In this document: positions 8,673 through 17,802 of the stretch, piece by piece
Layout of the letters: each line of letters starts with the position of its first letter
Numbering within the stretch: position 1 is the first letter of the stretch
From: Novosphingobium hassiacum
Lineage (GTDB): Bacteria; Pseudomonadota; Alphaproteobacteria; Sphingomonadales; Sphingomonadaceae
Length of the DNA: 64,000 nucleotides
Assembly: GCF_014196055.1 (NCBI RefSeq)
Contig: NZ_JACICY010000002.1
Location: forward strand, 1 to 64,000
Direction of reading: 5' to 3'
Program-made: the position numbers and the translations under genes
The notes under the pieces: generated by a model
Database searches by the model: none
What the model was told of the DNA's origin: nothing
The model's input: the letters and a program-made list of their open reading frames with translations, nothing else

Positions 8673-8870
8673 TTACATCGAAGCAGCGGTGCTCGCTTCA
8701 GCAGCAGCTTCCGAAGCGGCGCCCGAAGCGTCCATGGCGGCGCCCGAGGCGTCCATAGCAGCGTCGGTGGCTTCCATAGCGGCTTCGGTGGCTTCTTCAG
8801 CCGGCTTTTCCGAGCAGCCAGCGAGAGCAAAGGCAGTGCCGGCGACGGCGGCGAGGATGAGCTTGCGCAT
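8673..8870 (-). CDS. Small Ala/Ser/Glu-rich lipoprotein
   Basis: The 65-residue product has a clear type II signal with lipobox LAGC (MRKLILAAVAGTAFALAGCS), so it should be acylated at C19 and finally by Lnt. The mature part is a repeat of acidic/Ala-rich units (EATEAAMEATDAAMDASGAA, then a second AAMDASGAAS), probably helical. No known domain. It has its own terminator and is transcribed against the preceding gene. Similar tiny lipoproteins are common in sphingomonads; the role is unknown. Confidence 0.75.
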   Translation of the reverse strand: MRKLILAAVAGTAFALAGCSEKPAEEATEAAMEATDAAMDASGAAMDASGAASEAAAEASTAASM

Positions 8871-9149
8871 GCGTTACAATCCCTGGATTGAAGTGAACCG
8901 CGCCGGGCAAGCAGCCCGCCGCAAAGCCTACTCAGCCGGTAGACTTCTCAGCCCAATTAATCGCCAATTCATCAGCATGCAAGCATAAGACGACAGCAAC
9001 TTGTCGCAACCTGCCTATCGCGCGGGGGCTACAGGCTTTTTTTCGCGGTTTCCCGTGCGTTCAAGCGTCTTTAGCATGCGCCGAAACGATGCAGAATGTC
9101 ACACTGCAATCCCCATGACGCCGCGCTATCGCCCTGCTAACATCGTCTG

Positions 9150-11987
9150 ATGGACGAAAAACAGCATCTCTATCTGGTCGACGGATCGGCCTATATTTTC
9201 CGCGCCTATCATCGCCTGCCGCCGCTCACCAACCTCCACGGCGTGCCCGTCGGCGCGGTCTACGGCTATACCACGATGCTGTGGAAGCTTGCCGAGGACC
9301 TGCACAAGGCCGACGGCCCCACGCACCTTGCAGTGATCCTCGACAAGGCGGGCACTTCGTTCCGCAATGACCTGTACGATCAGTACAAGGCGAACCGCCC
9401 GCCGCCGCCCGAAGACCTGGTTCCGCAGTTCCCGCTGATTCGCGATGCCACGCGCGCATTCAGCCTCGCCTGCATCGAGGAAGACGCGCTCGAAGCCGAC
9501 GACATCATCGCCTCCTACGCGCGCGCCGCCACGCTGCGCGGCTGGGACGTGACCATCGTCTCGTCCGACAAGGACCTGATGCAACTGGTCGGCAAGTGTT
9601 CGGAAGGTGGCGGCTGCATCGACATGCTCGACACCATGAAGAACCTGCGCATCGACGTGCCCGAGGTGGTCGAGAAGTTCGGCGTCATGCCCGAGCTTGT
9701 CGGCGACGTGCTCGCGCTGATGGGTGATTCGGTCGACAACGTCCCCGGCATTCGCGGCATTGGCCCCAAGACCGCGACCAAGCTGATCCAGGAACATGGC
9801 AACCTCGAGTCGGTGCTCGCCGCCGCCCCGACGATGAAACCGGGCAAGCTGCGCGACAGCCTGATCGAACAGGCCGAGATGGCGCGCCTGTCGCGCGTGC
9901 TGGTGCAATTGAAGGAAGACTGCACGCTGCCGATACCGATCGAGGACTTCAAACTCGACACGATCCCGCGCGAGCCGCTGGCCGCATTCCTGACCGAGCA
10001 CGGCTTCACCAGCCTGCTCAAGCGTCTGGACGGCGGTCAGGGCAGCCCGGGACCCAAGACCCAGCTCAACCCCGCCAAGCCCGACCATGCCGCCACCACG
10101 GCCGCCCCAGCCGGTGTCGCCCGCAAGCTGCCCGATTGGCCCGCGCCCGACCTGTCCTCCTACGCCTGCGTCCAGTCGGCATCGGAGCTCAGCGAATGGA
10201 TCGCCCGCGCCTTTGCCGCGCGCGTCGTCGCGGTCGATACCGAAACCAGCGCATTGGATGCGATGCGCGCCGATCTGGTGGGGGTCAGCCTCGCGCTAGG
10301 CCCCAATCAGGCGTGCTACATCCCGCTGGGCCACGGCGGGACCGACATGTTCGCCGAACGCCCGGTGCAGATTGACCGGGCCACCGCGCTCAGCCTGCTC
10401 AAACCGCTGCTTGAAAGCGATGCGGTGCTGAAAGTCGGCCAGAACATCAAATACGACATCAACATCCTTGCCCGCCACGGCATCGCCGTCGCGCCGATCG
10501 ACGACACCATGGTGATGAGCTTCTGTCTTGATGCCGGACGCGGCGAGGTCGGCATTGCCGGGCATGGCATGGACGAACTGTCCGACCGCCACCTCGGCCA
10601 CACCACGATGACCTTCAAGGAGCTGTGCGGCAGCGGCAGGAAGGCGATCTCGTTTGCCGAAGTGCCCTTGGCGGACGCCACGCGTTACGCGGCAGAGGAC
10701 GCCGACATCACCTGGCGGCTCCACCGCCTGTTCGCCCCGCGCCTCCCCGAAGAAGGCGGCACCCGCGTGTACCAGCGCGTCGATCGCCCGCTGGTGCCCG
10801 TGGTCGCGATGATGGAGCGCAACGGCATCAAGGTCGATCGTGAGCGGCTGGCCGGCCTATCCACTGAATTCGCCGTCCAGATCGCGCGCCTCGAAGGCGT
10901 GATCCACGAGAAGTGCGGCCAGAGCTTCACCATCGGCAGCCCCAAGCAGCTGGGCGAGATCCTGTTCGACAAGCTCGGTTACAAGGGCGGCAAGAAAGGC
11001 AAGACCGGGCAGTATTCCACCGACCAGTCTGTGCTCGAAGGGCTCGCCGGACAGGGCGCCGAAGTTGCCACGCTGGTGCTTGAATGGCGCCAGCTGTCCA
11101 AGCTCAAGTCCACCTATACCGACGCGCTGCAGGCCGCGATCAACCCGGATACGGGCCGGGTCCACACCAGCTACAGCCTTGTCGGCGCGCAGACCGGGCG
11201 GCTGTCGTCGAACGATCCCAACCTGCAGAACATCCCGATCCGCACCGAGATCGGTCGCCAGATCCGCGATGCTTTCGTCGCCGAACCCGGCAACGTCCTG
11301 CTCGCCGCCGACTACAGCCAGATCGAACTGCGTCTGGCTGCGCACATGGCCGATGTCCCCGCGCTCAAGGAAGCGTTTGCCGCCGGAGAGGACATCCATT
11401 CGCGCACGGCGATGGAGATGTTCGGCAGCGTCGATCGCGACACCCGCGGTCGCGCCAAGACGATCAACTTCGCCATCCTCTACGGCATCAGCCGCTGGGG
11501 CCTTGGCGGACGACTGGGCGTGAGCGCGGACGAGGCGCAAGCGATGATCGACCGCTATTTCGAACGCTTCCCCGGCATCCAGCGCTACATCCACGAGACG
11601 CTGGAGAGCGTGCGCGAGTGCGGCTATTCGCAAACGCTGTTCGGCCGCAAGACGTGGTTTCCGCGCATCGGCTCGAAGAATCAGGCCGAACGCCAGGGCA
11701 GCGAGCGCGCCGCGATCAACGCCCCGATCCAGGGCACCAGCGCCGACATCATCAAGCGCGCGATGGCCCGCATGATGCCCGCCTTGGACGACGCCGGGCT
11801 CGGCCACGTGAAGATGCTGCTGCAGGTCCACGACGAACTCGTGTTCGAGCTGCCCGAGGGTGATGTGGAAGCGGCGAGGCCAGTTATCGAGCGCGTGATG
11901 GCGACGGCGGCTGAGCCTTCGGTCAAGCTAACCGTGCCGCTGGGTGTTGAGATCGGCACCGGGCTTTCGTGGGGTGCGGCGCACTGA
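9150..11987 (+). CDS. polA: DNA polymerase I
   Basis: Repair and Okazaki-fragment-maturation polymerase of 945 residues with three domains. The 5'-3' exonuclease domain is at ~1-290 (YLVDGSAYIFRAYH, SSDKDLMQL, GDSVDNVPGIRGIGPKTA). The 3'-5' proofreading exonuclease is at ~340-540, with D363 and E365 in VDTETSALD and the ExoIII-type YAAEDADITWRL. The family A polymerase domain carries D721 in DYSQIELRLA, the O-helix RGRAKTINFAILYG and D895 in QVHDELVFE. Proofreading residues are intact. Start is ATG 9150. Confidence 0.97.
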   Translation: MDEKQHLYLVDGSAYIFRAYHRLPPLTNLHGVPVGAVYGYTTMLWKLAEDLHKADGPTHLAVILDKAGTSFRNDLYDQYKANRPPPPEDLVPQFPLIRDATRAFSLACIEEDALEADDIIASYARAATLRGWDVTIVSSDKDLMQLVGKCSEGGGCIDMLDTMKNLRIDVPEVVEKFGVMPELVGDVLALMGDSVDNVPGIRGIGPKTATKLIQEHGNLESVLAAAPTMKPGKLRDSLIEQAEMARLSRVLVQLKEDCTLPIPIEDFKLDTIPREPLAAFLTEHGFTSLLKRLDGGQGSPGPKTQLNPAKPDHAATTAAPAGVARKLPDWPAPDLSSYACVQSASELSEWIARAFAARVVAVDTETSALDAMRADLVGVSLALGPNQACYIPLGHGGTDMFAERPVQIDRATALSLLKPLLESDAVLKVGQNIKYDINILARHGIAVAPIDDTMVMSFCLDAGRGEVGIAGHGMDELSDRHLGHTTMTFKELCGSGRKAISFAEVPLADATRYAAEDADITWRLHRLFAPRLPEEGGTRVYQRVDRPLVPVVAMMERNGIKVDRERLAGLSTEFAVQIARLEGVIHEKCGQSFTIGSPKQLGEILFDKLGYKGGKKGKTGQYSTDQSVLEGLAGQGAEVATLVLEWRQLSKLKSTYTDALQAAINPDTGRVHTSYSLVGAQTGRLSSNDPNLQNIPIRTEIGRQIRDAFVAEPGNVLLAADYSQIELRLAAHMADVPALKEAFAAGEDIHSRTAMEMFGSVDRDTRGRAKTINFAILYGISRWGLGGRLGVSADEAQAMIDRYFERFPGIQRYIHETLESVRECGYSQTLFGRKTWFPRIGSKNQAERQGSERAAINAPIQGTSADIIKRAMARMMPALDDAGLGHVKMLLQVHDELVFELPEGDVEAARPVIERVMATAAEPSVKLTVPLGVEIGTGLSWGAAH

Positions 11988-11999
11988 TCTGAGAGTGGA

Positions 12000-12071
12000 G
12001 GCCCACCCCCGGCCCCTCCCGCCTGCGGGAGGGGGGAACGACGGTCAGCACTTTCTTCTCGGGGGGTGGGC
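12000..12071. repeat. Truncated copy of the GGGAGGGG palindromic element (copy 1)
   Basis: It begins GGCCCACCCCCGGCCCCTCC, continues with the hairpin CCCTCCCGC/GCGGGAGGG and the spacer motif CACTTTCTTCT, and ends GGGGGGTGGGC. The second internal hairpin seen in copies 2-4 is missing. It lies between the convergent polA and ClpP-like genes. Confidence 0.75.
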
Positions 12072-12076
12072 TTCAA

Positions 12077-12775
12077 TCAATCCAGCGCAGCAAACCGCGC
12101 CAGATCCGCCTTGCCCAGCATCAGGACATCCCGGTTGGGCACCGAATTGGTCAGCGCATAGAACGCCGCAGCCTGGTCATCGGCCAGCCCCATGTCGCGG
12201 TAATAGCCCAGATAGGCTTTGTTGACCGAGGCGTCGGCGGCAAAGTCATCCGGCTCGCGTCCATCCTCGTCGATCCACGAATGGACCACGAACGCGGCAT
12301 CGGCCGCAGCGCTGCGGCTGGCACCGGCCAGAAACAGCTCGACCGCGCCCGAGCGTACCGATCCGTGATCGGGCACATGCGTCGCGATGCCCTTGGCGCG
12401 GATCATCCGCCCCAGCCGCAAGTTGGCGAAGTCATCGACCGTACCCGGGCAATCGGCCATCTCGAGCACGCGAATACCCGGATGCGCGCGCAGCATCGCG
12501 GCAAAGTCTGCGGGCGAATAGCTGTCGGTTTCGGCGACCAGCGCGGCGCGCGTACCATCGAGTACGTCGAACGGGCCATAGCTGGCGATACCGGTCCGCG
12601 GCGCGTCGTGCAGCGCGACCAGCCGCTCGGACCCCGGCTCCTCGACTTCGACCACGGTCGTCTCGGTCCAGGTCACGCCGTCTTCGACCCAGGTGCGGGT
12701 AGACACCTCACGCGCGGCAAGCGACTGGCAGGCAAGCAGCGCGGCAAAGACGGGCAGGATCAGGCGGCGGATCAT
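12077..12775 (-). CDS. Exported protein with a ClpP/crotonase-like fold
   Basis: 232 residues with an N-terminal signal (MIRRLILPVFAALLACQSLA; LLAC could act as a lipobox). The central part resembles ClpP-like secreted hydrolases: a strand-helix segment YSPADFAAMLRAHPGIRVL, then LRLGRMIRAKGIATHVP, then SVRSGAVELFLAGASR, where the family often has G-x-C/S-A-S. VVHSW further on could supply the histidine. S in VRSGA is the candidate nucleophile. Function unknown; the fold assignment is by pattern only. Confidence 0.6.
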   Translation of the reverse strand: MIRRLILPVFAALLACQSLAAREVSTRTWVEDGVTWTETTVVEVEEPGSERLVALHDAPRTGIASYGPFDVLDGTRAALVAETDSYSPADFAAMLRAHPGIRVLEMADCPGTVDDFANLRLGRMIRAKGIATHVPDHGSVRSGAVELFLAGASRSAAADAAFVVHSWIDEDGREPDDFAADASVNKAYLGYYRDMGLADDQAAAFYALTNSVPNRDVLMLGKADLARFAALD

Positions 12776-12944
12776 CCCTCCTCATCCGCGCGAGCGCCTT
12801 GCCGAAGTGCCAAGAAAGCCGGTTAAATCCCGTTCACCAACAATATGCCACTCGCCGCAGATGCCTCCGTAATGGCGCGATCGCGGCATCGCCGCTTCCC
12901 TCTGCCCCTTCGCTACGCAATGACCCTGAGCGACAGGAGCATGC

Positions 12945-14453
12945 ATGGTCGCGCTGGTATCGACGGTCGCCTATCTCGGACTGGAAGCGCGCAGCGTCGA
13001 AGTGCAGTGTCAGGTCGCGCCGGGACTGCCAGCGTTCAAGCTGGTCGGCCTGCCCGACAAAGCCGTTGGCGAAAGCCGCGAACGCGTGTCCTCGGCGCTC
13101 TCCGCCTTGGGCCTCGCGCTCCCACCCAAGCGGATCACGGTCAACCTCTCGCCCGCGGACCTGCCCAAGGAGGGATCGCACTACGACCTGCCCATCGCCA
13201 TCGCGCTGCTCGCGGCGATGGGCGTTGTCGATCTCGAACAGATCGCCGATTACGTCGCGGTCGGCGAACTTGCGCTTGATGGGCGCGTGCTGCCCTCGCC
13301 CGGGGTGCTCCTCGCGGCGCTTCATGCCAGCGGTCTCGACAAGGGCCTGATCTGTCCTGCGGCGCAAGGACCAGAGGCGCGCTGGGCGAGCGGGATCGAC
13401 GTGATCGCCGCGCCCGATCTGATCGGTCTCCTCAACCATCTCAAGGGCACCCACCGCCTTCCCCCTCCTTCCCCCGGCATTGCCGAAACGCCGCGCCGCA
13501 GAGCCGATTTACGCCAAGTGAAGGGCCAGGAAACCGCCAAGCGCGCGCTCGAAATCGCAGCAGCCGGCGCACACAATCTGCTGATGAGCGGGCCGCCCGG
13601 CGCGGGGAAATCGCTGATGGCCTCGTGCCTTCCGGGCATCCTCCCCGAATTGACTGCTGCCGAGGCGCTGGAAGTGTCGATGGTCGCATCGGTCGCGGGC
13701 ACGCTCGAAGACGGCCGCATCAGCCGCGCCCGCCCATTCCGCGCACCCCACCACTCCGCCTCGATGGCCGCGCTGACCGGCGGCGGGCTGAAGGTCCGTC
13801 CGGGCGAAGTCAGCCTTGCGCATCTCGGCGTGCTGTTCCTCGACGAGCTGCCCGAATTCCAGCGCGCCGTCCTCGATTCGTTGCGCCAGCCGCTGGAGAC
13901 GGGTGAAGTGACCGTCGCGCGCGCCAACGCCCACGTCACATTTCCCGCGAGGGTCCAGTTGATAGCGGCGATGAACCCCTGCCGCTGCGGGCACCTCGGC
14001 GATCCTGCGCTGGGCTGCAGCCGCGCCCCCCGCTGCGCCGCCGATTATCAGTCGAAGGTCTCAGGCCCGCTGCTCGACCGCATCGACCTTCATGTCGACG
14101 TTGATCCGGTCTCCGCCGCCGACCTGACGCTGCCCCCGCCCGCCGAGGGTTCGGACCAGGTCGCCGCACGCGTCGCAAGGGCGCGCGACATTCAGACCAA
14201 ACGGCTGGAAGGCACCGGACGGCGGACCAATGCAGAGCTCGACGCAGACTTGCTCGACCAATACGCCACGCCCGACGAGCCGGGTCGCAAGCTGCTCGCC
14301 CAAGCCGCCGAAGCGATGCGGCTGTCCGCGCGCGGCTACACCCGCATGCTGCGCGTCGCACGTACGATCGCCGATCTGGCGGGCGCGGACACGATCGGGC
14401 GCGTCCACATCGCCGAAGCCCTCAGCTACCGCCGGGTCGCGCCGAGGGCCTGA
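12945..14453 (+). CDS. YifB/ComM family Mg chelatase-like AAA+ ATPase
   Basis: ComM-type helicase family, known in transforming bacteria to drive branch migration during integration of incoming DNA. Residues ~1-165 are the Lon-protease-like ChlI domain (GLPDKAVGESRERV, ITVNLSPADLPKEG). The AAA+ core has Walker A GPPGAGKSLMA, Walker B LFLDELPEF, and the C-rich CRCGHLGDPALGCSRAPRC segment that likely binds zinc. The C-terminal Mg_chelatase_C domain contains LSARGYTRMLRVARTIADL. 502 residues; ATG 12945 is preceded by ACAGGAG. Confidence 0.92.
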   Translation: MVALVSTVAYLGLEARSVEVQCQVAPGLPAFKLVGLPDKAVGESRERVSSALSALGLALPPKRITVNLSPADLPKEGSHYDLPIAIALLAAMGVVDLEQIADYVAVGELALDGRVLPSPGVLLAALHASGLDKGLICPAAQGPEARWASGIDVIAAPDLIGLLNHLKGTHRLPPPSPGIAETPRRRADLRQVKGQETAKRALEIAAAGAHNLLMSGPPGAGKSLMASCLPGILPELTAAEALEVSMVASVAGTLEDGRISRARPFRAPHHSASMAALTGGGLKVRPGEVSLAHLGVLFLDELPEFQRAVLDSLRQPLETGEVTVARANAHVTFPARVQLIAAMNPCRCGHLGDPALGCSRAPRCAADYQSKVSGPLLDRIDLHVDVDPVSAADLTLPPPAEGSDQVAARVARARDIQTKRLEGTGRRTNAELDADLLDQYATPDEPGRKLLAQAAEAMRLSARGYTRMLRVARTIADLAGADTIGRVHIAEALSYRRVAPRA

Positions 14454-14466
14454 CAACCAAGCCCGT

Positions 14467-14718
14467 TTACAGGAAATGGCGCCCGATGAAGATCAGCACC
14501 ATCGCGCCGATCACGGAGGCCAGGCAGCCAGCGCGATTCACGCCATCACCGAATGTGCTGCTGGTACGCCAGCTTGCGAACAGACCCGCCAGCAACGCAC
14601 CGCCCACGCCGAGCAGGATCGTGCGGAGCAGGCCGATGTCCACGTCACCGGGATAGAAGAACCGCGCAAGGACGCCGACCACCAGCCCGGTGAACACGAT
14701 CGAGATAAGATTCAGCAT
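14467..14718 (-). CDS. GlsB/YeaQ/YmgE family membrane protein
   Basis: 83-residue, three-segment inner-membrane protein of the transglycosylase-associated family (Pfam PF04226). Glycine-rich helices are visible in LISIVFTGLVVGVLARFF, TILLGVGGALLAGLF and CLASVIGAMVLIFIG. The GDVDIG segment after the first helix is typical. Family members are often stress-induced, but their biochemical role is unknown. It is convergent with the ComM-like gene and divergent from nrdA. Confidence 0.85.
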   Translation of the reverse strand: MLNLISIVFTGLVVGVLARFFYPGDVDIGLLRTILLGVGGALLAGLFASWRTSSTFGDGVNRAGCLASVIGAMVLIFIGRHFL

Positions 14719-14735
14719 GGGGTCTGCTCCATTCC

Positions 14736-14779
14736 TGTGGACACCCTATATGGGGATGGTTGACCCCGGCTTGTCCACA
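14736..14779. promoter_or_regulatory. Two inverted DnaA-box-like sequences
   Basis: TGTGGACAC (14736-14744; reverse complement GTGTCCACA) and TTGTCCACA (14771-14779) face each other 26 bp apart. TTGTCCACA differs from the consensus TTATCCACA at one position; the other differs at two. They lie upstream of nrdA, and DnaA control of nrd promoters is known from E. coli. Here it is only a sequence resemblance. Confidence 0.35.
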
Positions 14780-14925
14780 ATTTGTCATCGACGGCTGAAA
14801 AATATTTGGCATCGCCGGATTGCCCCTTGCAGTGCCGCTTGGTCCACGCGTCGCTGCACTGCAGCACGACCCTTCGAGCGCCAGAACGAATCGCATATGC
14901 GACGAATCGAGTCGCGCGCAGGGGC

Positions 14926-14970
14926 TTTACCCTCTTGTGTCTCCAACAGGTTGAGGCACTATAGGTAGTG
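14926..14970 (+). promoter_or_regulatory. Putative tandem NrdR boxes upstream of nrdA
   Basis: The second box CACTATAGGTAGTG (14957-14970) is a perfect 5-bp-arm dyad close to the NrdR consensus (ACACtATATctTGTGT type). The right half of a weaker box, TTGTG, lies at 14935-14939, exactly 31 bp before the TAGTG of the second. A spacing of about three helical turns is the usual NrdR arrangement. The left half of the first box is degenerate. Confidence 0.5.
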
Positions 14971-15199
14971 GTTGGGCTTCGGGGGAACCTCTAGACCTTG
15001 TTTGGAGTAGTTTTTCGCGGATTGGCAACGCGTTGCTGCTGCGAACTGTCGACCGACGACGATTTGATATTGCGACGGCGTGGTGCTGCAGGAAGCATGT
15101 TCCTGTTACGTTCCATATCCGTTAGTGTCGGGCATGGCCCCGATTCGACAGGACGATGTGCCCGCAGCTTTGCGCGGGCATTCATACAGGGGTGACGAC

Positions 15200-17221
15200 G
15201 TGGATTTCAGAACTGGAGACGGCTCGGTGGCTGCGCAGGACGAACTGGCCCTTAGTGAATCCGATGGAGGCGCTGCTGCGTCTGCCGGGAAGGCGAAAGC
15301 CCCAAACAAGGCAATGGATATGAGCAAGCAGGACACTGGCAGCGACGCACTGGTCGCGGGCATGGCGGCCTCGGTCGCAGCCGCGATGGCAGCGCCGCCG
15401 GTCAGCGATTCCAAGAAGGTCAACGACCGCCGCTTCACGATCGTTACCGATCACGCGCGCGATGCGCTGCTGACCGATTTCGGCAAGGATACGCTCGACG
15501 ACCGCTATCTGCTGCCCGGTGAAAAGTATCAGGATCTGTTCGCGCGTGTGGCCGATGCCTATGCCGACGATCAGGACCACGCCCAGCGCCTGTACGATTA
15601 CATCTCGAAGCTGTGGTTCATGCCGGCAACGCCGGTTCTGTCGAACGGCGGCACTGGGCGTGGGCTACCGATCTCGTGCTACCTGAACTCGGTGGATGAC
15701 AGCCTCGAAGGCATCGTCGCCACCTGGAACGAGAACGTCTGGCTCGCCTCGCGTGGCGGCGGCATCGGCACCTACTGGGGCAAAGTGCGCGGCATCGGCG
15801 AGAGCGTCGGCCTCAACGGCAAGACCAGCGGCATCATTCCGTTCGTGCGCGTGATGGACTCACTGACCCTTGCGATCAGCCAAGGCTCGCTGCGTCGTGG
15901 CTCGGCGGCCTGCTATCTCGACGTCAGCCACCCGGAAATCGAGGAGTTCCTCGAAATCCGCAAGCCATCGGGCGATTTCAACCGCAAGGCACTGAACCTG
16001 CACCATGGCGTACTGCTGACCGACGAATTCATGGAAGCGGTGCGCAACGGCGACGAGCATCACCTGCGCAGCCCCAAGGACGGTTCGATCCGCGCCACCG
16101 TCGATGCGCGCTCGCTGTTCCAGAAGCTGGTTGAAACGCGCCTCGCCACGGGTGAGCCGTATATCGTGTTCTCCGACACCGTGAACCGCATGATGCCCAA
16201 GCATCACCGCGATCTGGGGCTGAAGGTCTCGACTTCGAACCTGTGTTCGGAAATCACCCTGCCGACCGGGCGCGACCATCTTGGCAACGATCGCACCGCC
16301 GTGTGCTGCCTGTCGTCGTTGAATCTTGAAACCTGGGAAGAATGGAACGGCGACAAGCTGTTCATCGAGGACGTGCTGCGCTTCCTCGACAACGTGCTGC
16401 AGGACTACATCGACCGCGCGCCCGCCGAAATGGACCGCGCCAAGTATTCCGCGATGCGCGAACGCTCGGTCGGCATGGGCGTGATGGGCTTCCATTCGTT
16501 CCTGCAGATGAAGGGCATTGCGTTCGAAAGCGCGATGGCCAAGGCGTGGAACCTCAAGATGTTCCGCCACGTCGCCGCCAAGGCCGATGAGGCATCGCTG
16601 ATGCTGGCGCAGGAACGCGGGCCTTGCCCGGATGCTGCCGACATGGGCGTGATGCAGCGCTTTTCGTGCAAGATGGCGATCGCGCCCACCGCGTCGATCT
16701 CGATCATCTGCGGCGGGACGTCGGCCTGTATCGAGCCGATCCCGGCAAACATCTACACGCACAAGACGCTGTCGGGCTCGTTCGTGGTCAAGAACCCGTA
16801 CCTGCAGAAGCTGCTCGCCGATAAGTCCAAGGATTCCACCAACGTGTGGAACACGATCCTCGAAAACGGCGGCTCGATCCAGCACCTCGACTTCCTGTCC
16901 CCTGAGGAAAAGGCGGTCTACAAGACCAGCTTCGAGATCGACCAGCGCTGGCTGCTCGAATTCGCGGCCGACCGCACGCCCTACATCGATCAGGCGCAGT
17001 CGCTGAACCTGTACATCCCGGCGGACGTCGACAAGTGGGACCTGATGATGCTCCACTTCCAGGCTTGGGAACGCGGCATCAAGAGCCTCTATTACCTCCG
17101 CTCGAAGTCGGTCCAGCGCGCGGGCTTTGCCGGTGGCGTCGAAGCCGACAACACCGCCGCCGCCCCGGTCATGGAACTGGCCGGACCGACCGATTACGAA
17201 GAATGCCTCGCCTGTCAGTGA
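15200..17221 (+). CDS. nrdA: Ribonucleoside-diphosphate reductase class Ia, alpha subunit
   Basis: Reduces NDPs to dNDPs together with NrdB. Active-site cysteines are recognisable: C160 (PISCYLNS), C349 in SNLCSEITLPT and C370 in VCCLSSLN, equivalent to E. coli C225, C439 and C462. The C-terminus ends ECLACQ, the CxxC pair that exchanges electrons with thioredoxin/glutaredoxin. I prefer GTG 15200 (VDFRTGDGSVAAQDELAL), 7 nt after AGGGG; an in-frame ATG at 15134 lacks a ribosome-binding site. Residues 1-75 are a low-complexity extension with no clear ATP-cone motif. Product 673 aa. nrdB lies 1.9 kb downstream. Confidence 0.93.
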   Translation: MDFRTGDGSVAAQDELALSESDGGAAASAGKAKAPNKAMDMSKQDTGSDALVAGMAASVAAAMAAPPVSDSKKVNDRRFTIVTDHARDALLTDFGKDTLDDRYLLPGEKYQDLFARVADAYADDQDHAQRLYDYISKLWFMPATPVLSNGGTGRGLPISCYLNSVDDSLEGIVATWNENVWLASRGGGIGTYWGKVRGIGESVGLNGKTSGIIPFVRVMDSLTLAISQGSLRRGSAACYLDVSHPEIEEFLEIRKPSGDFNRKALNLHHGVLLTDEFMEAVRNGDEHHLRSPKDGSIRATVDARSLFQKLVETRLATGEPYIVFSDTVNRMMPKHHRDLGLKVSTSNLCSEITLPTGRDHLGNDRTAVCCLSSLNLETWEEWNGDKLFIEDVLRFLDNVLQDYIDRAPAEMDRAKYSAMRERSVGMGVMGFHSFLQMKGIAFESAMAKAWNLKMFRHVAAKADEASLMLAQERGPCPDAADMGVMQRFSCKMAIAPTASISIICGGTSACIEPIPANIYTHKTLSGSFVVKNPYLQKLLADKSKDSTNVWNTILENGGSIQHLDFLSPEEKAVYKTSFEIDQRWLLEFAADRTPYIDQAQSLNLYIPADVDKWDLMMLHFQAWERGIKSLYYLRSKSVQRAGFAGGVEADNTAAAPVMELAGPTDYEECLACQ

Positions 17222-17256
17222 GGGCATAGACACGAAGCGGGAATACGGAGCGAGTG

Positions 17257-17646
17257 ATGGACCAGAAGACCGGCTGTAGCCTGATTGCTATCGTTGCAGC
17301 CGCAGTACTTCTGGCCATCGCAATGATTGGTTACCCGCAGTATCGCGTCTATTCGCAGCGTCTTGCAGGCGAAGCAGCACTGGCCGAGGCGCAATCCTCA
17401 CGCCAAGTCGCAATCCTCGAAGCCCGCGCCAAGAAAGAAAGCGCGATCTCGCTGGCTGAGGCAGAAGTAATCCGCGCTGAAGGTGCCGCCAAGGCGAATC
17501 GGATCCTGCAGGATTCGCTGGGCGGGCCGGAGGGTTATCTGCGCTATCTGCAGATTCAGGCGTTGGAGGAGACCAAGGCCTCGCTGATCTACGTCCCTAC
17601 CGAGGCTGGTTTGCCGGTGACGGAAGCGCGGCGCTTGGGCCAATAA
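17257..17646 (+). CDS. Membrane-anchored coiled-coil protein resembling an SPFH C-terminal region
   Basis: 129 residues. One N-terminal membrane segment (LIAIVAAAVLLAIAMIGY) is followed by an Ala/Glu-rich helix (AGEAALAEAQSSRQVAILEA, then EAEVIRAEGAAKANRIL) and a short tail with YVPTEAGLPVTEA. The helix and tail look like the end of stomatin/prohibitin (SPFH) proteins, but the SPFH domain itself is absent. ATG 17257 has GGAG at 17247-17250. It follows nrdA by 35 bp and may be co-transcribed. Function unknown. Confidence 0.65.
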   Translation: MDQKTGCSLIAIVAAAVLLAIAMIGYPQYRVYSQRLAGEAALAEAQSSRQVAILEARAKKESAISLAEAEVIRAEGAAKANRILQDSLGGPEGYLRYLQIQALEETKASLIYVPTEAGLPVTEARRLGQ

Positions 17647-17802
17647 TGGCCTCACCCCCGCTACATTCAGCGACACTTCGCGGCTTGCGCGAGACAGCAA
17701 CACTGCGCAACAAAACACCTGCTTGCACGATCCCAAGCAAGTCCGCTAAGGCGGCCTCGTCTAATTTTGCGATCAATTCGCATTATCAAAAGGATTCGTA
17801 TC

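Larger units (their letters stand above)
14719..15199. other. Long nrdA leader/intergenic region
   Basis: 481 bp without a convincing gene. It holds two inverted DnaA-box-like nonamers (14736-14744 and 14771-14779) near the GlsB-type gene start, a pair of NrdR-box-like sequences (14926-14970) and the nrdA ribosome-binding site (AGGGG at 15188-15192). The stretch between them has no other recognisable element. Confidence 0.6.

Noticed and set aside
6572..8870. Prophage remnant around the lysozyme gene
   Set aside because: No integrase, structural, holin or att sequence was found; neighbouring genes are cellular.
12776..12944. Small plus- and minus-strand frames upstream of the ComM-like gene
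   Set aside because: No ribosome-binding site or recognisable sequence; treated as the leader of the ComM-like gene.
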